Positions 58,100-64,000 of a DNA stretch of 64,000 nucleotides are shown here, piece by piece. Below the pieces are notes generated by a model, which made no database searches, was not told the DNA's origin, and worked only from the letters and a program-made list of their open reading frames with translations. A program made the position numbers and the translations under genes. Source of the stretch: Incurvaria masculella (lineage: Eukaryota > Arthropoda > Insecta > Lepidoptera > Incurvariidae); the NCBI GenBank assembly GCA_946894095.1, contig OX335650.1:7936001-8000000 (forward strand), given 5' to 3'. Every line of letters starts with the position of its first letter. Position 1 is the first letter of the stretch.

Positions 58100-60030
58100 A
58101 GGCACAACTGAATTTGAAAAAGGAATAGTTTCCGTTTATAACGTAAAATATTTGAATTTGTAATTCCTACGCAAATAAAAGGTAGCCACGTTAAAGTGTT
58201 CAGTTTGTGGAAACGGCAATTTCGTAGGTAAGGACCTAATATATTTTTTTCGTGTCGGAACCCACACAGCTCAATTTGATGTTATCTTCTGAGCATGGCT
58301 GTCAACTTTTATATATACTTACGAAAAAACCGGGCATAAGAATTTCAATATCCATTTTACTTCGCCTTATTTTGTGCAAACAATAGAGAGAAAAATACAT
58401 TATTACCTTTCTCGTTTTTCATTATTTTTACATTACAGAAATATTTAAAATCGTATACCGAGAGGCATATTAAATGACAAAGAAAGCAAGATTTAGATTG
58501 GTTATTTGTTGGGGACTTTGGGGCGGACTTCCGCAGTACTGTGAGTAACTCAATCTTTTATCATTTGCGGCGCTTTGGGTGAGATTAATTGTATTATTTC
58601 GTCTTTCAAAACCGACTTCGTAAGTAAGTAAGTTTTCATTGTCTATAAAATCTTTATAAAGGACAATACTGGTACAAAAATATTTATAACTATAATGCTC
58701 ATACAAAATACATGCATACAAATTAATAAAACGTATTAATATTTATTTTGACATTGATGGAATTGTAGATATTTTCTCGATCCTGATTAGATAGTTCAAT
58801 CTGGGAGTAAGCGCTGATGCGAAGATCACTTGTGTGCGAAGAAAATGATCAAATTACCTTTGAAAGAAATACAAAATAAATATGTTTTCAATATATTGGT
58901 AGAATTTAACTGCAGATTTCTTTTTAACTCAAAATAATGGTATAACATTTATTTTATAAAAGTTGATTAAAAGGGTTGTGAACGGACAATTTAATTAAAT
59001 GGTAAACATTACTTATTTGTATTAAAATAATAGTAAAAAATGCATATTAAACGTAGGTAATATTGGTCTTATGTGCATGGCGAAATTGATTTCTATTAAT
59101 AATTCGAAATGCTATATTTTTTTTCCGAGGAGATATCTATTAATGAATCATTTGATTGGAGATTTATTCGGATTCGTGCAGTCTCTAAGGAGTCACTGAA
59201 GGCGCGACGAGGCGTCCTTTCCGAACTCACTCCAAATGTAAGCCATAAATTTGTTTCAATCTTAATGAAATACTTTAATTAATCTACATAAAAGCCTTAA
59301 GATCCATCCTAGCTGTCGCCATTTGCGAAACGGTTCTTAAAAGCTGAATAAAATAACAATAATGCTCCGGACGAAAAAGAGCGAAAAAAATGTGGACAAC
59401 TTTCTAAAAAGAGACACAATAGCGAAAAGTTTTCTTTGTTAATTCGTTCGTTCGGTTCGAGTGTCGCCTCTTCCTGGTATCGGTCGGTGTAGAGAGCGGC
59501 ATAAAAATACGAGGAAGATATCCATTAGCTTTTTCGAAAATGCCGGAGCTACAATAATATTGTGAAAATGATAAACAGCACATTAGTCGGCGGGTTGGCG
59601 AGCGGCGGGGGATCGGGGAGTGGGAGTTGCTGGTGAGGTAAGTCGGGAATAAATCTCGGGAAGCCTTTATTCATTGTCTTATTGACCGACTGATAGATGG
59701 CAGGACCACTGTGCTACAGACTGGAAATGAGCTTAAGCATCAAGGAATGTATACATATGCACAAGAAATGTCTAATTACTTAACTTCCGTGACACATTTT
59801 TTCATTACAAATTTCCTTAATACATATATGAGACTGAAGCTGATGATTACTTGATTATAAAATCGAGTACGAATAACAGGTATGTAGGTATAGTATAACA
59901 ACATATACTAACTCATAATATACTCGTAAACAGTAAGTTTGAAAACAATTTAGCGAAGATTCTTGACAGTTGGCTAATGATAAAATATTATATATTACTC
60001 GACATAATTTGGTAATCGATATAATTTGGT
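58100..60030. other. Intergenic sequence, no clear gene
   Basis: AT-rich, apart from a short GC-rich stretch near 59.59-59.64 kb. Only the weak exon candidates mentioned separately. Confidence 0.4.
59181..59238 (+). other. Possible small exon
   Basis: Between GTGCAG and AAT/GTAAGC one frame is open and reads SKESLKARRGVLSELTPN. Both junctions are good, but without neighbouring exons this remains a guess. A second candidate is ATG at 59569 reading MINSTLVGGLASGGG with a GTGAGG donor. Confidence 0.2.
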
Positions 60031-60033
60031 AAT

Positions 60034-60085
60034 CGACCGTGAAGCGAGGACACATTAATTCTTGCGAGGTCTTTGGAATAAGCGA
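60034..60085. repeat. Terminal fragment of the same inverted-repeat family
   Basis: It contains ATCGACCGTGAAGCGAGGAC and ACATTAATT, then AATAAGCGACGT, which is the inverse of the outer part of the 44.7-kb copy. Confidence 0.6.
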
Positions 60086-60666
60086 CGTCCCTGTTAGTAC
60101 GAAATAGTATATAAGTATATATTATATGTCAGTAATATATTATAGTAAATAAAATTCCACAGGTGACATTGCGAATACATGAAATAGAAACCAATGTATA
60201 CTAATGATAATTTTTATTTACAAAATCATTACCTAATTTATAGTTAAAACTAGCTGCGATACACGGCTCCTAATCCTTATCATCACGCCTACTTAGGCAA
60301 AATTTTAATTAAAGTTTATTTTAATTACGGTGTAGTTAGTTCTGGCAATGACGGGAAGTGCCGATGATTAGAAATGTGATAGTACCCTTAGATGAAAAAG
60401 AATCCTTAGTACCATCGAAAATAAGCAGTTTTCGGCTTTCTATAAGAATTTTTCTCTTTAATCCAAATGTTTCCTGTAAGTTGCACGGAACATAACTAAT
60501 TCATCGTTTATTATTTATTATTCTGCACTTTGCCATTAGGTTGTAATATTTATATACGATTTTATTTTATTAATTCAATATCTTGCAGGAACATTTCTTA
60601 TCGTATTTTTAATGATCCCTGAATGATAAAGTATTCGCAGGCTTAATTCCCTAGTAATTTACTAAC

Positions 60667-60908
60667 AGGGCGTCCATTCAGGGCAAGAGTGAGTTAGAAT
60701 TCGTTACTAAATATCAACTCACTTTTTTAAATAGTCAATGTTTCCACACTTCTTGAACATCATTAAAGTTAGGTAAAAATCTGGTCTGTTCCGTAAATAC
60801 GTTGGAAGTATAAATAACGGTTCCGGTATTTAAATAATTATATATTTCCCAGCTATTTTTAGGTTAACTCACTCCCGAACTCGAACTCACTCTTGCCCTG
60901 AATGGACC
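60667..60908. mobile_element. MITE with about 37-bp inverted repeats
   Basis: Left GTCCATTCAGGGCAAGAGTG and the inverted right end GTCCATTCAGGGCAAGAGTG, each continuing AGTT and a GAATTCG/GAGTTCG block. No coding capacity. Confidence 0.75.
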
Positions 60909-60909
60909 C

Positions 60910-61202
60910 CCTGATCTGGACCAGTTTGGTCGAATAGTGGTCCGGCCATCGCTACGATCAAGGCCAACGTGTCGCCAAAAAATGGGAAAATCGGCATCGG
61001 AGCGACTCGCACACCTGCCGTACATCACGCCCGCCGGCCCATTACTCACCGGCTGAAGATTACCGCGGCCTCTGCGTGTGCTGGCTCCGTACCCGCCCCT
61101 CCCTCGACCCGCGCCGCCCTGTATCCCGCATTATCCGCCATCGTCGACCATCATTGTTCCACGTTCTCCGAGTCCTTCATTCTCGCTCTCAGTACGTATT
61201 GA
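60910..61202 (+). other. GC-rich island with open frame, possible first exon
   Basis: About 290 bases rich in CpG with a frame open from about 60915 to 61202 on the plus strand (text such as KNGKIGIGATRTP), without a good ATG. The opposite strand is also open at 60864-61049. It may be a 5' exon or promoter of a gene outside the window, or a repeat. No homology is recognised. Confidence 0.25.
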
Positions 61203-61689
61203 AGTTCATTGGCCAACACAGTAGGAATTTCTCTGTTTTTTTTGTTCGCAAAGGAACTCGTTTCCATTAGGAATGAAAGCGGTGTTTGTAAATTGTGAAT
61301 CCATATACGTATACTAGTGGCTCTCTGAGCTGCGAGTCCCCGCGAGTCTGTCTTTTTGATTTTAACTTCTAATCTAAATTGTTTTTAAAACTGGCTGGAC
61401 AAAAGAAATGGCAATTATCGAACTTGTTCACAAATTTTCATGAGAATCGGTTCAGAAATGCGACCTGGAGAGGAGAACACCTACGAGATATGAAAAAATG
61501 TTTGTCCAATCTGAAACGGAAAAGAATGTTCGATTTTCGCTCTTCACTCGTTTAACTATTGTATTATGGTAATGAAAATAATGTATAAACTCAAATAACT
61601 GGTATATCTGTAAGCATTGGCAAACGCTTTTGTAAACATAGACTAAGTAGACGTTGAAAACATTTCCAGCGAAGTTTCTTGCAAGACGG

Positions 61690-61775
61690 TACATGAATCT
61701 TGGTTTTTCATGTAACTGAATACGGATGGCTAAAATAACACGCACTGTCATGATCTTAGCCCAACGCACCTCCTG
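61690..61775 (-). mobile_element. SINE fragment (same family)
   Basis: Blocks GGATGGCTAAAATAACAC and GCCCAACGCACC match the 3' end of the family. Confidence 0.5.
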
Positions 61776-62535
61776 TAATGGTAATGTAGAAACATGATAT
61801 CCTTATAAATATGTTGTGTATAAATGTATTTAACTGAAGAACCAAAATGTTGCTCTTAATTTTATAGGTGGCACATAAAGAGAACCATGCCCTTTTTTCA
61901 TAGCACTAACTGGATATGTATGACTGTTACATACTGTCGGATGCATTCGATGTGATGCGTGGACCTTACCTTTATAAAAGCATTAAATCTAGAAAACTAA
62001 GGCAGTCAACATATTCAACCTACAGGATTTACAAGCGAAAAACAAAAGTATTCGCTTTGTTTTTTGGAGCGGGCGGATTCGTCTGGTGTACCGCAAAGGA
62101 ATCTATGAGGCGCACTGAGGAGGCTTGCGCGGATGTCCGGAGTAACTCCACAGCTGCAAGGGGGTACGGGAGGACAGAACAGCTGATCTTGAAACAAAAC
62201 TTTCCAATTCTTAAATGGTTTTCGTTAGATTTTTTGTAAAAATAGTTTTCAGATATTTATATGTATAAGCAGAGAAATAAGCGTGCAATTTATCATTTCT
62301 CATCCTAACCAAGGCTATCTGTGAATGAATATCGTCATCAGTATTTTCCCGATTAGGATACAAATGTGCTGTATGTGTACATATATAGGATATAAGGAGA
62401 TCGCCGATTGATTGGTGTTTTTATTTGGACCGCCTTAGGAGAGAGGTTATCTTGATAAAATAGAACATACTTTTGCAAGTTTTGTTTTGAGGAACCTGCA
62501 GTTCCACTAGAGTGGAGGCATATCGTGCCTGTATA

Positions 62536-62785
62536 AAACCGGCCAAGTGCAAGTCGGACCCGCACACGAATGGTTCCGTACCATCGTACAAGATTTGATT
62601 TTAGATTTTACCTATTTGTTGTTATGGCGGCAAAATGAATACAGTCTGTGAAAACATCTGCCTAACTATTACGGTAACTATGAGATACAGTCCTGTGACA
62701 GACAGACGGACGGACGGACGGAGAGACGGACGGCGGAGTAATAGTGTTCCGTTGGCACCCTTTGGGTACGGAACCCTAAAAAGTG
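62536..62785 (+). mobile_element. GGCCAAGTGCGAG-family repeat, near full length
   Basis: Head GGCCAAGTGCAAGTCGG, centre GATACAGTCCTGTGACAGAC, a (GGAC)n stretch, and end GGGTACGGAACCCTAAAAAG. Confidence 0.7.
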
Positions 62786-62929
62786 CCAGTAAACAAACAA
62801 ATGCTTTTGAGATACTCTCGAATCATCCTTAACGAAATACCGGATGCTCAGAAACCCTCAAATTGATTGGAGAAGAAACTTTTCAAAAGTCCGCACCATT
62901 CATGAATCTCTAACGAACCGCAAAAGTTC

Positions 62930-63005
62930 CGCGCTCGCGCCGCCTCGCCTCCGCCACCGCCGCCGCCGCCGCCAGCGCCGCCGCCCCGCGGAGGAAGGAG
63001 GAAAC
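62930..63005 (+). other. CCG-repeat-rich CpG island
   Basis: A (CCG)n-like run near 62955-62990 in AT-rich surroundings. Such islands in insects often mark 5' UTRs, but no coding exon is seen next to it. Confidence 0.3.
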
Positions 63006-63039
63006 ACTTTATTTATTTACGGACTCGTGCGTCGGTGAC

Positions 63040-64000
63040 GGCGCCCTGAATATTGACGAAGCTTCCGATGAGCTCCAATCATTTTATAAATTCACCCTTT
63101 CGAAGTCGCAGCGGTGCCTACAAGTTGACTCGGCATAACCACACGTCAAAATCGGGGAACATTTTTCGTGTCGGCCCACACAAAAAGGGAAAGCTACAAC
63201 TATTCTGAAGCTCAATTTCAAGCCACTCAATTTCTGAAGATATTTGGTATAAATTATGCCAACAATATCATGAACCTGTACGTAGTCGTCTATGTTTTTA
63301 ATTTTTTTTTCTATTTACATAAATATTAAATGCTCAACATGAAACATGCAAAATCAAACTGCTGTTATCTCAGTTTTTAAGGAGAAAAACGAATTAATGG
63401 TAACATAGGAAACTAGATTACTAGCATTTAAAAGTAAATTCAAGAAAAAAAAAGATTTAATCGCACATGTTTTGATGTAGAAGACTGGTTTCGTCTGATG
63501 GTAGATGCGCGACATTTTTGTAGGCAAATAATGGTCTTTTCAATTTTAAAATTTTAAACTCAGTTTGAAGTCATTGTATTCTACTTTATTTATTTAACGA
63601 TATGTTTTAAAGGCACGACTTTTGATGTATCCGGGAACTGAAATTGATCAGTTAGCATGTTATGAAATTCAACTAAACGTCAGATTAAATCACTAACTTG
63701 CCTGTTCACCTGGCGAGTTAATATACCATGGTAACCCTGCTGTGGTCACATTAATTCGCCCGTGCAACAGCAAATATTTTGCTACGTTTGTAATTTTTGT
63801 TTTTTTAATGACTTAACTAACATTATATCCATGATATACGCCCTTAAACATTTTGATACAATTCTTATATAAAATAGAGATAATGTAAAACCTGCAGACG
63901 TAGCTCTCCGTTTATTTATTCAATGTGCAAGATTTCAGATAAATATTTCCTTATTTGACTAAGGATACAGGCACTAGCCATTGTAAGGAATTCGATCACC
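63040..64000. other. Unassigned right edge
   Basis: AT-rich. A weak inverted repeat lies at 63712-63766 (GGCGAGTTAAT and ATTAATTCGCC). No gene or known element. Confidence 0.4.

Noticed and set aside
1..64000. CRISPR array, prokaryotic operon or phage
   Set aside because: No regularly spaced short repeats with unique spacers, no operon structure; the genes are intron-containing.

Overview
The window looks like a chromosomal piece of an insect genome, most probably a moth or butterfly. Genes are split into short exons by long AT-rich introns with GT/AG junctions. There is a (TTAGG)n array, the usual insect telomere motif. Transposon load is high: a tRNA-derived SINE family, a CR1/jockey-type LINE, mariner and other Tc1/mariner elements, TTAA-targeting elements, a Gypsy LTR element and many inverted-repeat elements. 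The order is inferred from repeat style, not proved.

Region 1 (about 2.2-32.7 kb, + strand) is one large gene that I reconstruct as 18 coding exons, 3100 to 31956. All intron phases agree and the total is 2667 bases (888 codons plus stop). The central part can be lined up by eye with vertebrate NSUN7, a member of the NOL1/NOP2/Sun RNA m5C methyltransferase family. The SAM-binding motif is degenerate, and both family cysteines (motifs IV and VI) are replaced, so this is a likely pseudoenzyme. Three of its exons carry local tandem copies that take exon plus splice sites: exon 2 (about 119 bp x 5, decayed), exon 11 (221 bp x 9, nearly identical, with a 663-bp higher-order repeat) and exon 13 (one decayed extra copy). 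Introns hold a LINE, SINEs, hairpin elements, the TTAGG array and a TTAA-target element.

Region 2 (33.9-42.2 kb, + strand) is a second multi-exon gene for a small basic protein I do not recognise. A 2.0-kb non-autonomous Gypsy element with intact LTRs and 5-bp target duplication sits antisense in its first intron. The 3' part can be read in two frames: as the end of the basic protein, or as a separate small single-pass membrane protein.

Region 3 (42.2-64 kb) has no gene I can defend. It holds a nearly intact mariner (one frameshift), another Tc1/mariner element with clean TA duplication, a decayed mariner, an element with 143-bp perfect inverted repeats, more TTAA elements, a 64-bp perfect palindrome and many SINE copies. 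A few GC-rich islands (about 15.0, 60.9-61.2 and 62.9-63.0 kb) may be promoters or first exons of unseen genes.
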